Of a DNA stretch of 64,000 nt, positions 50,991-59,287 are shown piece after piece (the stretch's first letter is position 1; every line of letters starts with the position of its first letter). The position numbers and the translations under genes were made by a program. The notes beneath the pieces are model-generated. The model was given only the letters and a program-made list of their open reading frames with translations. It did not search any database and was not told where the DNA came from. Where the stretch lies: contig NZ_LFIP02000006.1 in NCBI RefSeq assembly GCF_001189235.2, positions 248,001-312,000 of the forward strand, given 5' to 3'. Source of the DNA: Bradyrhizobium embrapense. Lineage in GTDB: Bacteria; Pseudomonadota; Alphaproteobacteria; Rhizobiales; Xanthobacteraceae.

Positions 50991-51661
50991 ACGCACCTTG
51001 GACCGTCGACGCCGTCCTGCTCGACATGGACGGCACGCTGCTCGACACCGAGAAGGTCTATTTCGACAGCCTGGTCGCGGCGCTGAATGCGTGCGGCTAC
51101 ACGGATGGCGTCGTTGCGCTGTGCCATTCGATGGTCGGGCTTCCCGGCCCGGTCTGCGAGGCGATGCTGCGCGACCGCTACGGCGTGGGGTTTCCGCTCG
51201 CCGAGGTCAATCGCGCCTTCATCATGACCCGCGACCGCATGTTTGATGCCGGCCTGCCGCTCAAATCAGGCACGATCGCGCTGCTCGACGGCCTCGCCGC
51301 CGCCGACTGCCGGACCGCGATCGTGACCTCGTCATCCCGCCGCACCGCCGAACGCCATCTCAGGCTTGCCGGAATCCGCGACCGCTTCGAGACGCTGCTG
51401 ACGCTCGATGACGTGACCCACGGCAAGCCGGATCCGGAGCTCTATTTGAAGGCGGCCGCGCGGCTCGACGTGAGGCCTGCGGCCTGCATCGCGGTGGAGG
51501 ATTCCAACCACGGCGTCGCCGCCGCCCACGCCGCCGGCGCCATCACGCTGATGGTGCCGGACATGGCGCCGCCGACCGATGCGACACGCGCGAAATGCGC
51601 GGCCGTGCTGCCGGACCTCAACGCGGTGCTGGCGCTGCTGCAGACGCGCGGGGCGCTTTAG
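50987..51661 (+). CDS. HAD-family hydrolase (phosphatase/phosphoglucomutase-like)
   Basis: A 224-residue HAD protein. Motif I is VLLDMDGTLLDTEKVYFDSL (nucleophile and acid Asp), a helical cap follows, motif II is IVTSSSRRTAERHL, and the late motifs are VTHGKPDPELYLKAAARLD and CIAVEDSNHGVAAAHAAGAI. It is closest in type to beta-phosphoglucomutase/2-deoxyglucose-6-phosphatase-like enzymes; substrate unknown. I chose the GTG at 50987, which overlaps the upstream stop, since an ATG at 50933 lies within the CWC gene. Confidence 0.85.
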   Translation: MNAPWTVDAVLLDMDGTLLDTEKVYFDSLVAALNACGYTDGVVALCHSMVGLPGPVCEAMLRDRYGVGFPLAEVNRAFIMTRDRMFDAGLPLKSGTIALLDGLAAADCRTAIVTSSSRRTAERHLRLAGIRDRFETLLTLDDVTHGKPDPELYLKAAARLDVRPAACIAVEDSNHGVAAAHAAGAITLMVPDMAPPTDATRAKCAAVLPDLNAVLALLQTRGAL

Positions 51662-51731
51662 CTCGTACTGAGCTTAGGTCAAGAAACGCTGTGCTCCCTC
51701 TCCCTTGTTCTGACGGGGAGAGAGTCGCTTA

Positions 51732-52144
51732 TTAAAGATTGCGCTTTGCCCACCAGGCCAGGGCCTGCTCGGTCGTCTTATCTTTGAAGAAGGCGGAGAG
51801 TTTTACGACCGCATCCCAATCGTAATGTTCTTGGGACGCGCACAATTCTTTTCCATTCTTGTCGAGCAGACACAGTATCGCCCGTCCAGGGTCCGCTGCC
51901 GCCTCACGTGATCAACAACCCGAGTTGCTGGGCTGATCAGTATTTGCACATCGTCAACGGGGAGTTCTACTCGGGCAGTGATCGCCGGGTGCCCTTCTCG
52001 GCAAATCAGATCAGACGTGTGCTCATCTTCAGTGTGCTGCCGTTGGACAGTCCAGTGATGTCCGTGGTCGCAATGATAGTGCCGGAAGACTCTCATCAGA
52101 TCCTTGATATCGTTGAGCGGTCCATGGACGCTTTCCACATACAT
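51732..52144 (-). pseudogene. Frameshifted gene for a small His/Cys-rich protein
   Basis: Reading minus, one frame gives MRVFRHYHCDHGHHWTVQRQ (ATG at 52096, preceded by AAGGA) through LICREGHPAITARVELPVDD to RTLDGRYC. The continuation LCLLDKNGKELCASQEHYDW, DAVVKLSAFFKDKTTEQALA and WWAKRNL is in another frame, ending at the TAA at 51732. The shift is near 51880-51890. Together they form one coherent protein of ~120 residues with a possible zinc-binding Cys/His start. An in-frame ATG at 52144 exists. A sequencing error is the alternative. Confidence 0.6.
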
Positions 52145-52161
52145 TATTTTCGGAGCGCGCC

Positions 52162-52758
52162 CTACCCCCGCCTGTGTCTCGGCTTCCGCAGCACCGTTTC
52201 GATCAGCGTGCGCGCAGCCTCACCCGCCGTTTCCATGTAGCTGGCGTCGCGATGCAGCAGCACCACGGCGAACGAGCCGTCCAGCAGCAGCAGGATCTGC
52301 CGCGCCAGTTTCAGCGGATCCTTGACCCCCTGCTCCGCGAAGGTCGCGCGCAGCCAGTCCTCGAACTTCTTCTTGTGCGCGGCGCCGATCCGGATCGCGG
52401 GATGGCCGGGCATATTGGCAAGCTCGGCCGAGGTGCGCAGGAAGCCGCAGCCCTTCCATTTCGGATGCCGCGCCGAGCGCGCGAGGTTCTTGAAGATCGC
52501 CTCGACCTTCCCTGGCACGCCGCCCTCGGTTTCCGAAAACCATTTGCGGAACAGCGCGAGATTGGGCTGATCGCGCGCGGCAAGGTAGGCGGCGACCAGA
52601 TCGTCCTTGCTCTTGAAGTGATAATACAGCGTGCGCTTGGTGAGGCCGGCCTTGGCGGCGACCTCGTCGACGCTGACGCGGCGGATGCCTTCGCTGTAGA
52701 ATAGCGCATTCGCCGCCTGGACGATGCGCTCGCGGGTCGGCTCGGAGGATCTGGACAT
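52162..52758 (-). CDS. TetR-family transcriptional regulator
   Basis: A 198-residue regulator. Its N-terminal helix-turn-helix is ERIVQAANALFYSEGIRRVS, VDEVAAKAGLTKRTLYYHFK; the C-terminal ligand domain includes HPKWKGCGFLRTSAELANMP. The ATG at 52758 gives the family start; an in-frame ATG at 52791 falls in the operator-like dyad. It is divergent from the enoyl-CoA hydratase gene, with a dyad between them, which suggests it controls that gene and itself. Confidence 0.9.
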   Translation of the reverse strand: MSRSSEPTRERIVQAANALFYSEGIRRVSVDEVAAKAGLTKRTLYYHFKSKDDLVAAYLAARDQPNLALFRKWFSETEGGVPGKVEAIFKNLARSARHPKWKGCGFLRTSAELANMPGHPAIRIGAAHKKKFEDWLRATFAEQGVKDPLKLARQILLLLDGSFAVVLLHRDASYMETAGEAARTLIETVLRKPRHRRG

Positions 52759-52763
52759 CCCCC

Positions 52764-52791
52764 GTATGTATACTAACCAGTGAATATACAC
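52764..52791. promoter_or_regulatory. Imperfect dyad in the TetR/enoyl-CoA hydratase gap, possible TetR operator
   Basis: GTATGTATAC and GAATATACAC form an imperfect inverted repeat with an 8-bp centre, six bases before the TetR start. Its AT-rich GTRTRTAT half-sites stand out from the GC-rich flanks. TetR dimers bind sites of this size. Confidence 0.5.
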
Positions 52792-52846
52792 AATTTCGGC
52801 CAGCCACTAGGTTCGGGCCACGAACACCCCTGCCGGAGACTGCGCC

Positions 52847-53638
52847 ATGCCCGACCCCATCCTGCTCGCGATCGACGACGGGATCGCCCTGATCACCCTG
52901 AACCGCCCCGCGCAGCTCAACGCGCTCAATTACCAGCTGATCGACCAGCTGATGGCGGCACTCGACCGCGTCGAGGGCGACGCCAGCGTGCGCGCCGTGA
53001 TCCTGACCGGTGCCGGCGAGCGCGCGTTCTCGGCGGGCGCCGACATCAAGGAATTTTCGGAAAGCGTCAGACAGGGCGCGGCGATCGCGGTGCGCGACTT
53101 CGTCCGCCGCGGCCAGGCCATGACCGCGCGGCTCGAAGCCTTCAAGAAGCCGGTCATCGCCGCGGTCAACGGGCTTGCCTTCGGCGGCGGCTGCGAAATC
53201 ACCGAGGCGGTACATCTCGCCATCGCCAGCGACCGCGCGCTGTTTGCAAAACCCGAGATCAAGCTCGGCATGCCCCCGACCTTCGGCGGCACGCAGCGGC
53301 TGCCCCGGCTGGCCGGACGCAAGCGCGCGCTCGAACTGTTATTGGCCGGCGATCCGTTCCCGCCCGAGCACGCGCGCGAGATCGGGCTGGTCAACCGGAT
53401 CGTGCCGCATGATCAATTGCTGGCCGCGGCGCACGAACTTGCCGGCCGCATCACCAGGCATTCGCCCGGCTCCGTTGCCGGCACCATCACCGCGGCGACC
53501 CGCGGCCTCAACATGCCGATCGCCGAGGGCCTCTTGGTCGAGAGCGAGCAGTTCGCCGCGCTGGTGCCGGGCCGAGATCTCGCCGAGGGGCTGGCGGCAT
53601 GGAAGGAGCGGCGGCCGGCGAAGTATGTCGGGGCGTGA
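52847..53638 (+). CDS. Enoyl-CoA hydratase/isomerase
   Basis: A 263-residue crotonase. The oxyanion-hole segments are AFSAGADIKEF (~66) and VNGLAFGGGCEI (~110). Both catalytic glutamates seem present, in GGGCEITEA and KPEIKLGMPPTFGGTQRLPR. It hydrates trans-2-enoyl-CoA in fatty-acid or aromatic degradation. Its divergent TetR regulator suggests induction by an acyl-CoA or related compound. It is followed by a repeat. Confidence 0.93.
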   Translation: MPDPILLAIDDGIALITLNRPAQLNALNYQLIDQLMAALDRVEGDASVRAVILTGAGERAFSAGADIKEFSESVRQGAAIAVRDFVRRGQAMTARLEAFKKPVIAAVNGLAFGGGCEITEAVHLAIASDRALFAKPEIKLGMPPTFGGTQRLPRLAGRKRALELLLAGDPFPPEHAREIGLVNRIVPHDQLLAAAHELAGRITRHSPGSVAGTITAATRGLNMPIAEGLLVESEQFAALVPGRDLAEGLAAWKERRPAKYVGA

Positions 53639-53656
53639 CTGCGCTGCTCCCACGTC

Positions 53657-53742
53657 CGTCATTGCGAGGAGCGAAGCTACGAAGCAATCCATCCATCCGT
53701 TAAGCCGGAGAGATGGATTGCTTCGCTTCGCTCGCAATGACG
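53657..53742. repeat. Dispersed palindromic repeat (CGTCATTGCGAG family), copy 3
   Basis: CGTCATTGCGAGGAGCGAAG at the left, GCAATCCAT and ATGGATTGC arms, CTCGCAATGACG at the right. It lies between convergent genes and matches 6728-6840 closely at both ends. Confidence 0.88.
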
Positions 53743-53758
53743 GGGAGAGGCCCGGGCC

Positions 53759-54466
53759 CTACCGCACCACCGCCGCGGTCTGCCCGAACAGCAGCTTGCG
53801 CTCTTCCTCGGTGCGGATCGCGGGCTGGCCGAAATTCGGGTTGACCTCCTTCGCCTTGGCATAGGCGCGCTCGGTCGCCGGGCGCTTGCCGATGGTCTCC
53901 AGCCAGCGCTTCAGATGCGGGAAGTCGTCGATCTCCTGGCCCTGGTTCTTGTAGGGCACGACCCAGGGATAGCTCGCCATGTCGGCGATCGAGTACTCGC
54001 CGGCGACGAACTCGCGGTCGGCGAGCCGCTTGTTGAGCACGCCGTAGAGGCGGTTGGTCTCGTTGACATAGCGGTCGATCGCGTAAGGCAGCTTCTCGAC
54101 CGCGTAGTTGCGGAAATGATGGTTCTGCCCGGCCATCGGCCCGAGCCCGCCCATCTGCCAGAACGTCCACTGGATTGCGTCATAGCGGCCGTAGAGATCG
54201 GCGGGCAGGAATTTTCCGGTCTTTTCGGCGAGATAGAGCAGGATCGCGCCGGACTCGAACAGGGAGATCGGCTTGCCGCCGCCCTTCGGCGCGTGATCGA
54301 CGATCGCCGGGATGCGGTTGTTCGGCGCGACCTGCAGAAAGTCCGGCTTGAACTGATCGCCCTTGCCGATGTTCACCGGGAAAATCCTGTACTCCAATCC
54401 GGTCTCTTCGAGGAACATCGTGATCTTGTGGCCGTTCGGCGTGGACCAGTAGTGGAGGTCGATCAT
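53759..54466 (-). CDS. YfcG/YghU-type glutathione transferase (disulfide reductase class)
   Basis: A 235-residue nu-class GST. The start MIDLHYWSTPNGHKITMFLE carries the Thr-Pro-Asn glutathione site of YfcG and YghU, which have disulfide-bond reductase activity. It continues with FLQVAPNNRIPAIVDHAP, ISLFESGAILLYLAEKTGKF and FVAGEYSIADMASYPWVVPY. The ATG at 54466 matches family starts; a longer open frame upstream is not conserved in character. It is transcribed alone, divergent from the metallo-hydrolase gene. Confidence 0.92.
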   Translation of the reverse strand: MIDLHYWSTPNGHKITMFLEETGLEYRIFPVNIGKGDQFKPDFLQVAPNNRIPAIVDHAPKGGGKPISLFESGAILLYLAEKTGKFLPADLYGRYDAIQWTFWQMGGLGPMAGQNHHFRNYAVEKLPYAIDRYVNETNRLYGVLNKRLADREFVAGEYSIADMASYPWVVPYKNQGQEIDDFPHLKRWLETIGKRPATERAYAKAKEVNPNFGQPAIRTEEERKLLFGQTAAVVR

Positions 54467-54672
54467 GGGCGTGATCCTGTTGTCGCGAGATGTCGCGCAG
54501 TGAAAGATGCGTTTGCATGAATTTGAATAATCCGGATGCCAAGTCAATGGTGCAGGCTGCCATCCGCGCGCAATTGTGATCAACCAATTGAGCGGGCGTG
54601 CGATCGGGCCTAAGCTGTCCGAACAGTTTGAATTTGTTTTCATGTCGATGTTTTGGAGAGGGAGGAATTGCG

Positions 54673-55788
54673 ATGATCAAGGATCTGGCACGGCGCGACT
54701 TTCTGAAGGGCTCCGCGGCACTCGCCGGCGCCGCGGCTGCGGGCGCATTCTCCTGTGTCGAGATCGCGAGTGCGGCGCCGATCCAGGTGCCGACCGTCGA
54801 CAAGCTCTCGATCCGCGTGCTGGTCGATTCCAGCTACGACCTGTTCTTCAAGCCGAAGCAGTCCGGCGGCGTCACGATCGCGCCGCCGCCGCGTGCCGCC
54901 GACTACCAGAAGTCGCTGCATAACGAATGGGGCCTGTCGCTGTGGCTGGAGTCGGAGGCCAAGGGCAGCCAGCGCACGCTGATGCTCGACTACGGCTACA
55001 CGCCGGACGTGCTGCTCAACAACATGGCGCTGGTCGGCGTCGATCCGGCGAAGATCGACGCGCTGATCGTGAGCCACGGGCATTACGACCATTTCGGCGG
55101 CCTCAACGGCTTCCTCGACAAATTCCGCGACAAGCTGCCGGCCGACGTCAAGCTCTATGCCGGCGGCGAAGACAACTTCTGCCACCGCGTCAGCGCGACG
55201 CCGACCAAGGGCCAGTTCACCGATTTCGGCACGCTGGACCGGCGCCAGCTCGCGTCGCAACGCATCACCACCGTGCTGTGCGAGACCCCGACCGTGATCG
55301 CCGGCCACGCCTTCACGACCGGCAAGATCACCCGCCGCAGCATCGAGCGCGTGTTGCCCAATACCTGGGTCGAGTTCAGCATGAAGGACGGGCTCGGCTG
55401 CAACGCCAGCCACTATCTGCCGGCCGAGATGGAAGGCAAGATCGTGCCCGACGAGCACATCCACGAACACGCGACCTGCTTCAACGTGCGCGACTTCGGC
55501 CTCGTCGTGATCTCGTCCTGCGGCCATGTCGGCATCGTCAATTCGGTGAAGCAGGCGCAGGAGGTCTCCGGCATCCAGAAAGTGCACGCGATCGTCGGCG
55601 GCTTCCACCTCGGGCCGGCCCCAAGGGACTACCTCACCGAGGTGGTCGCCGAGATCAAGAAGCTCGAGCCTGACGTGGTGGTCCCGATGCATTGCTCCGG
55701 GCTCAACTTCGTGCAGGAGGCGACCGCGCAGATGGGCGACAAGGTGCTGGTCACGACAACCGGCAGCCGCCTCTCCTTCGGCATATGA
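54673..55788 (+). CDS. Tat-exported MBL-fold metallo-hydrolase
   Basis: A 371-residue protein. It has a twin-arginine leader (ARRDFLKGSAALAGAAAAGA), then a metallo-beta-lactamase fold with the metal motif IVSHGHYDHFGG (HxHxDH), further candidate ligands in VISSCGHVGIVN and VGGFHLGP, and VPMHCSGLNF near the end. It resembles the family annotated as dihydropterin-ribofuranosylaminobenzene phosphate synthase-like. The substrate is unknown. GGAGG precedes the ATG. The stop overlaps the ATG of the SCO gene. Confidence 0.88.
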   Translation: MIKDLARRDFLKGSAALAGAAAAGAFSCVEIASAAPIQVPTVDKLSIRVLVDSSYDLFFKPKQSGGVTIAPPPRAADYQKSLHNEWGLSLWLESEAKGSQRTLMLDYGYTPDVLLNNMALVGVDPAKIDALIVSHGHYDHFGGLNGFLDKFRDKLPADVKLYAGGEDNFCHRVSATPTKGQFTDFGTLDRRQLASQRITTVLCETPTVIAGHAFTTGKITRRSIERVLPNTWVEFSMKDGLGCNASHYLPAEMEGKIVPDEHIHEHATCFNVRDFGLVVISSCGHVGIVNSVKQAQEVSGIQKVHAIVGGFHLGPAPRDYLTEVVAEIKKLEPDVVVPMHCSGLNFVQEATAQMGDKVLVTTTGSRLSFGI

Positions 55789-56420
55789 TCCCGCCGATCC
55801 TGCGCGGCATCGTGTACGCCGGCGCCGGCCTGTGGCTGGCGCTGGCGTCCGCGCTGGCCGGCGATGCGCCACGGCAATCGACGCGTTCGGCCGCCGAGAT
55901 CATGGACATCCTGATGTGGAACAGGGAGCCGGTCGGCGGCCCGTTCGCACTGACCGATCAGGCCGGTCATGAACGCACCGACAGCGAGTTCCACGGCCGG
56001 CTGATGCTGGTCTATTTCGGCTTCACCTATTGCCCCGACGTCTGCCCGACCGATCTGCAGGCGATCGGCCTTGCGCTCGACAAGCTCGGCCCCGACGGCG
56101 ATCAGGTGCAGCCGATCTTCATCACGGTCGATCCCGCGCGCGACACGGCGGCGCATCTTGCGGAGTACGTGCCGCTGTTTCACCCGCGGCTGATCGGGCT
56201 GACCGGCAGCGATGATGCGATCCGCAAGGTCGCCGATGCCTACAGGGTCTACTATGCCCAGGTGCCGCTGAAGGATGCCGGCGATTACACCGTCGACCAC
56301 ACCGCCTACATCTACCTGATGGACCGCGACGGCAATTATCTCGGCTTCTTTCCGCCAGGCACGTCGGCCGACCGCATGGTGGAGATCATCCGGCCGCGGC
56401 TCGCCGCGCCCGCGCACTGA
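55785..56420 (+). CDS. SCO1/SenC copper-chaperone family protein
   Basis: A 211-residue thioredoxin-fold protein with an N-terminal membrane or signal helix (GIVYAGAGLWLALASALAG). The copper ligands are visible: CxxxC in FTYCPDVCPTDLQ, and the His in YTVDHTAYIYLMD. SCO proteins deliver copper to cytochrome oxidase CuA or act as periplasmic thiol reductants. Its ATG overlaps the metallo-hydrolase stop (ATGA), so both are made together; they may share metal handling, but this is inference. Confidence 0.9.
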   Translation: MIPPILRGIVYAGAGLWLALASALAGDAPRQSTRSAAEIMDILMWNREPVGGPFALTDQAGHERTDSEFHGRLMLVYFGFTYCPDVCPTDLQAIGLALDKLGPDGDQVQPIFITVDPARDTAAHLAEYVPLFHPRLIGLTGSDDAIRKVADAYRVYYAQVPLKDAGDYTVDHTAYIYLMDRDGNYLGFFPPGTSADRMVEIIRPRLAAPAH

Positions 56421-56447
56421 ACCGGCGGTGATGATGGGCTCGGCGCC

Positions 56448-56681
56448 TTAATGCATCCGCCCATGCGCGCGCAAGAATGTCTCGCCGCGCTCCGTCACCA
56501 TCACCCGCATGCCCTCGACCGAGGGACGGCGCGCGACATAGCCGCGGTCGACCGCGTCCTCCCAGATCGTCAGCCGCGGGCATGAGGTGCGCCAGACCTC
56601 GAGCACCTCGGCATAGGGCCGCGGCTCGCGCGCAACCCATTCCACGAGATCGAGCACCAGCGCGTCCGGGGTCTCAGTCAT
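56448..56681 (-). CDS. Small conserved hypothetical protein, winged-helix-like
   Basis: A 77-residue protein: LVLDLVEWVAREPRPYAEVL, EVWRTSCPRLTIWEDAVDRG, YVARRPSVEG, then MRVMVTERGETFLRAHGRMH. The helix-helix-helix-wing pattern resembles a small winged-helix domain, but I do not recognise a named family. It is convergent with the SCO gene and divergent from the LysR gene. Confidence 0.75.
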   Translation of the reverse strand: MTETPDALVLDLVEWVAREPRPYAEVLEVWRTSCPRLTIWEDAVDRGYVARRPSVEGMRVMVTERGETFLRAHGRMH

Positions 56682-56792
56682 TTGGTCCTCGCCGGGTCAG
56701 CAGGGATTCATCGTCTGCGGTATTTCTGCGCCGCTTGGCCCCTGCCGGCAAACTGAGTTATCTTGCCCTTGCATCAGTTTTCCTGAGGGTTC

Positions 56793-57695
56793 ATGCGGCG
56801 GCTGCTCTTTCTCAACGGCATCAAGGCATTCGAGGCCGCGGCGCGGACCGGCAGCTTCGCGGCCGCGGGCAGCGAGCTCAACGTCTCGGCCGCCGCGATC
56901 AGCCGGATGGTGCATCTGCTGGAAGAGCGGCTCGGCGTCGCGCTGTTCGAGCGCAAGGCCAACCGCCTCGTCACCACGCCGGCCGGCCGCGCCTATCAGG
57001 GCGGGCTGACACCGATCTTCGACGCGCTGGCGAGTCTCACCGCACAGGTCACGGCGTCCGCGAGCGCACGTGTGCTGACCGTCGGCGTCGGACCGACGTT
57101 TGCGCTGAAATGGATGATCCCGCACCTCGCCGAGTTCCGCAAGGCGGAGCCGGACATCGAGGTGCGGATCACGACCGGCGGCATGGCGGTGCCGTTCGCC
57201 GACGACTGGAGCTGCGGCATCCAGCTCGGCGACGGCCAGTGGCCGGGCCTGGTCGCCGAGCCGCTGTTCGCCGCCGACCTGATGCCGGTGTGCACCGCGC
57301 GGCTCGCCAACGCCTTGAAGCGCCCGGCCGACCTCAAGGGACCGAGCCTGATCCGCGTCGCGCATTCGCCCGACGATTGGCCGTCCTGGCTGAAGGCTGC
57401 GGGCGTGCCGCGCCTGACGGCGCGCGGGCCGGAATTCCAGTTCTACGGCCAGGCGCTGCAGGCAGCCAGCGACGGGCTCGGGATCGCGATGGGCATCCGG
57501 CCCTATATCGACGACGATCTCGCCGCCGGCCGGCTGGTGGCGCCGTTCGCGCTCAGCGTGCCGAAGGGGATGCGCTGGTATCTGGTCTATCGCGGCTTCC
57601 ATGCCGAGCAGCGCGATTTCGCCGCGTTCCGGCGCTGGATCATCCGCGCCGCCGCGGAGCCGGCCGCGCGCCGCAAGGAAGCGCGCAATGCGTGA
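56793..57695 (+). CDS. LysR-family regulator, GcvA-like
   Basis: A 300-residue LysR protein. The DNA-binding region is GIKAFEAAARTGSFAAAGSE and LNVSAAAISRMVHLLEERLG, with LFERKANRLVTTPAGRAY after it. The effector domain has KWMIPHLAEFRKAEPDIEVR and SDGLGIAMGIRPYIDDDLAA, typical of the GcvA branch. It overlaps the start of the flavoprotein gene by 8 bases, so it is probably co-translated with it and may regulate its own operon. Confidence 0.93.
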   Translation: MRRLLFLNGIKAFEAAARTGSFAAAGSELNVSAAAISRMVHLLEERLGVALFERKANRLVTTPAGRAYQGGLTPIFDALASLTAQVTASASARVLTVGVGPTFALKWMIPHLAEFRKAEPDIEVRITTGGMAVPFADDWSCGIQLGDGQWPGLVAEPLFAADLMPVCTARLANALKRPADLKGPSLIRVAHSPDDWPSWLKAAGVPRLTARGPEFQFYGQALQAASDGLGIAMGIRPYIDDDLAAGRLVAPFALSVPKGMRWYLVYRGFHAEQRDFAAFRRWIIRAAAEPAARRKEARNA

Positions 57696-58908
57696 GGAGA
57701 CCATCGACACGCTGGTGATCGGCGGCGGCCAGGCCGGGCTTACCATGAGCCATCGGCTGAAGCAGCGCGGCATCGCCCATCTGGTGCTGGAGCGGCGGCG
57801 GATCGCCGAGCGCTGGCGCAGCGAACGCTGGGACGGCCTGATGTTCCAGTTTCCGAACTGGTCGGTGCGGCTGCCGGAGTTTGCGTATCCGCACAGCGAT
57901 CCCGACGGCTTCTCGGACACCGCGTCCATCATCGCCTTCATCGAGGATTACGCCGCCTTCGTCGCGCCGCCGATCCGCTGCGGTGTCGAGGTGACGAAGC
58001 TGCGCCGCGACGCCGGCGGCTTCCTTGCCGAGACCGCCAGCGGCAACATCGCCGCCCGCAACGTCGTCATCGCCACCGGCCCGTATCAGCGGCCGCTGCG
58101 GCCCGACGTGCTGCGCGAGCAGCCCGGCCTGTTTCAGGTCCATGCCAGCGGCTACAAGAATCCCGCGCAATTGCCTGACGGCGCGGTGCTGGTGATCGGC
58201 GCCGGCGCCTCGGGCGCGCAGATCACCGATGAACTGGTGCGCGCCGGACGCCATGTCTTCCTCTCGGTCGGACGTCACAACCGCCTGCCGCGCCGCTATC
58301 GCGGCCGCGACCTGTTCTGGTGGCTGGCCGAGATGGGCATCGACGAGACGCCGGTCGAGCAGCGCGGCCCATCACGCCTGCTGCCGGTGATTTCGGGCGC
58401 CCATGGCGGCCACACCATCGATTTCCGCCGCTTTGCCGCCGACGGCGTGACGCTGCTCGGCCGCGTCACGGCGGCGCGCGACGGCGTGCTCGCCATCGCG
58501 CCCGATCTCGCCACCAACATCGCCAATGGCGATGCCTACTACGCGACCTTCCTCGGGATCGTCGACGACTTCATCGCAGCTCGCGGCCTGGATTATCCCG
58601 ACGATCCCTTGGCGCGCGTCCGCCTGCCCGATCCGCCGTGCCTCACTGCGCCGCTGCGCACCATCGACCTCGGCACTGAGCAGATCAGCAGCGTGATCTG
58701 GGCCACCGGCTACGGCCTCGATCTCAACTGGATCGACATACCGGTGCTGGACGGCAATGGAGCACCACGACACCGCCACGGCGTCTCCGAGGAGCCGGGC
58801 CTGTATTTTCTCGGCCTGCAATGGCTGTTGAAGATGAAATCCTCGTTCCTGTCGGGCGTTGGCGACGACGCGGCCGTGCTCGCCGATCACATCGCGGCCC
58901 GCGCCTGA
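57688..58908 (+). CDS. FAD/NAD(P)-dependent flavoprotein monooxygenase-like
   Basis: A 406-residue flavoprotein with two Rossmann motifs: FAD-binding TLVIGGGQAGLTMSHRLKQR (~7-26) and NAD(P)-binding GAVLVIGAGASGAQITDELV (~165). RWRSERWDGLMFQFPNWSVR, GRHNRLPRRYRGRDLFWWLA and ISSVIWATGYGLDLNWIDIP are typical of single-component flavin monooxygenases of the FMO/YUCCA-like group. The substrate is unknown. The ATG at 57688 overlaps the LysR stop region. Confidence 0.87.
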   Translation: MREETIDTLVIGGGQAGLTMSHRLKQRGIAHLVLERRRIAERWRSERWDGLMFQFPNWSVRLPEFAYPHSDPDGFSDTASIIAFIEDYAAFVAPPIRCGVEVTKLRRDAGGFLAETASGNIAARNVVIATGPYQRPLRPDVLREQPGLFQVHASGYKNPAQLPDGAVLVIGAGASGAQITDELVRAGRHVFLSVGRHNRLPRRYRGRDLFWWLAEMGIDETPVEQRGPSRLLPVISGAHGGHTIDFRRFAADGVTLLGRVTAARDGVLAIAPDLATNIANGDAYYATFLGIVDDFIAARGLDYPDDPLARVRLPDPPCLTAPLRTIDLGTEQISSVIWATGYGLDLNWIDIPVLDGNGAPRHRHGVSEEPGLYFLGLQWLLKMKSSFLSGVGDDAAVLADHIAARA

Positions 58909-59062
58909 TTGGCGCGTTGGTGCGGTTTGGCTGAAGACCATGCCAAAGCAAAAAGCTGGAACTGCTTTGCCCGTCGGAAATAAACCGCGCGATTTGTGAT
59001 CTGGTTCACATAGGGCGCCTTGCGCCCGTGCTTCCTATGAGAAGGGGCATCCCGAGGTCGCG

Positions 59063-59287
59063 ATGATTTACAGCGGTTTTGAGATCAAATCGTTCGAGGT
59101 GGGGAAGGGGCAATGGCACGCCAGGATTCAACGGGTCGATCAAAGGCCGGTCGTCATCGATGGCATGCCGTTTCCGATGCTCGACATCGGCTTTGCGTGG
59201 TCCGATCCGGATGCGGCGATCGACGACGCGAAGCGGACTATCGACCGGTTCCCACAACGGTATGGCATGACAATGCCGTCGGAGTGA
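59063..59287 (+). CDS. Small conserved hypothetical protein
   Basis: A 74-residue protein: SGFEIKSFEVGKGQWHARIQ, RVDQRPVVIDGMPFPMLDIG, then a helical end (AAIDDAKRTIDRFPQRYGM). GAGGTCGCG precedes the ATG. Similar short proteins occur in rhizobial genomes; function unknown. Its stop overlaps the GTG of the next small gene. Confidence 0.75.
   Translation: MIYSGFEIKSFEVGKGQWHARIQRVDQRPVVIDGMPFPMLDIGFAWSDPDAAIDDAKRTIDRFPQRYGMTMPSE

Noticed and set aside
51685..51730. CCCTCTCCC...GGGGAGAGAG as a dedicated terminator for the HAD gene
   Set aside because: It looks like a fragment of the hairpin repeat family at 35310-35437 and has no T-run, so I do not list it as a terminator.
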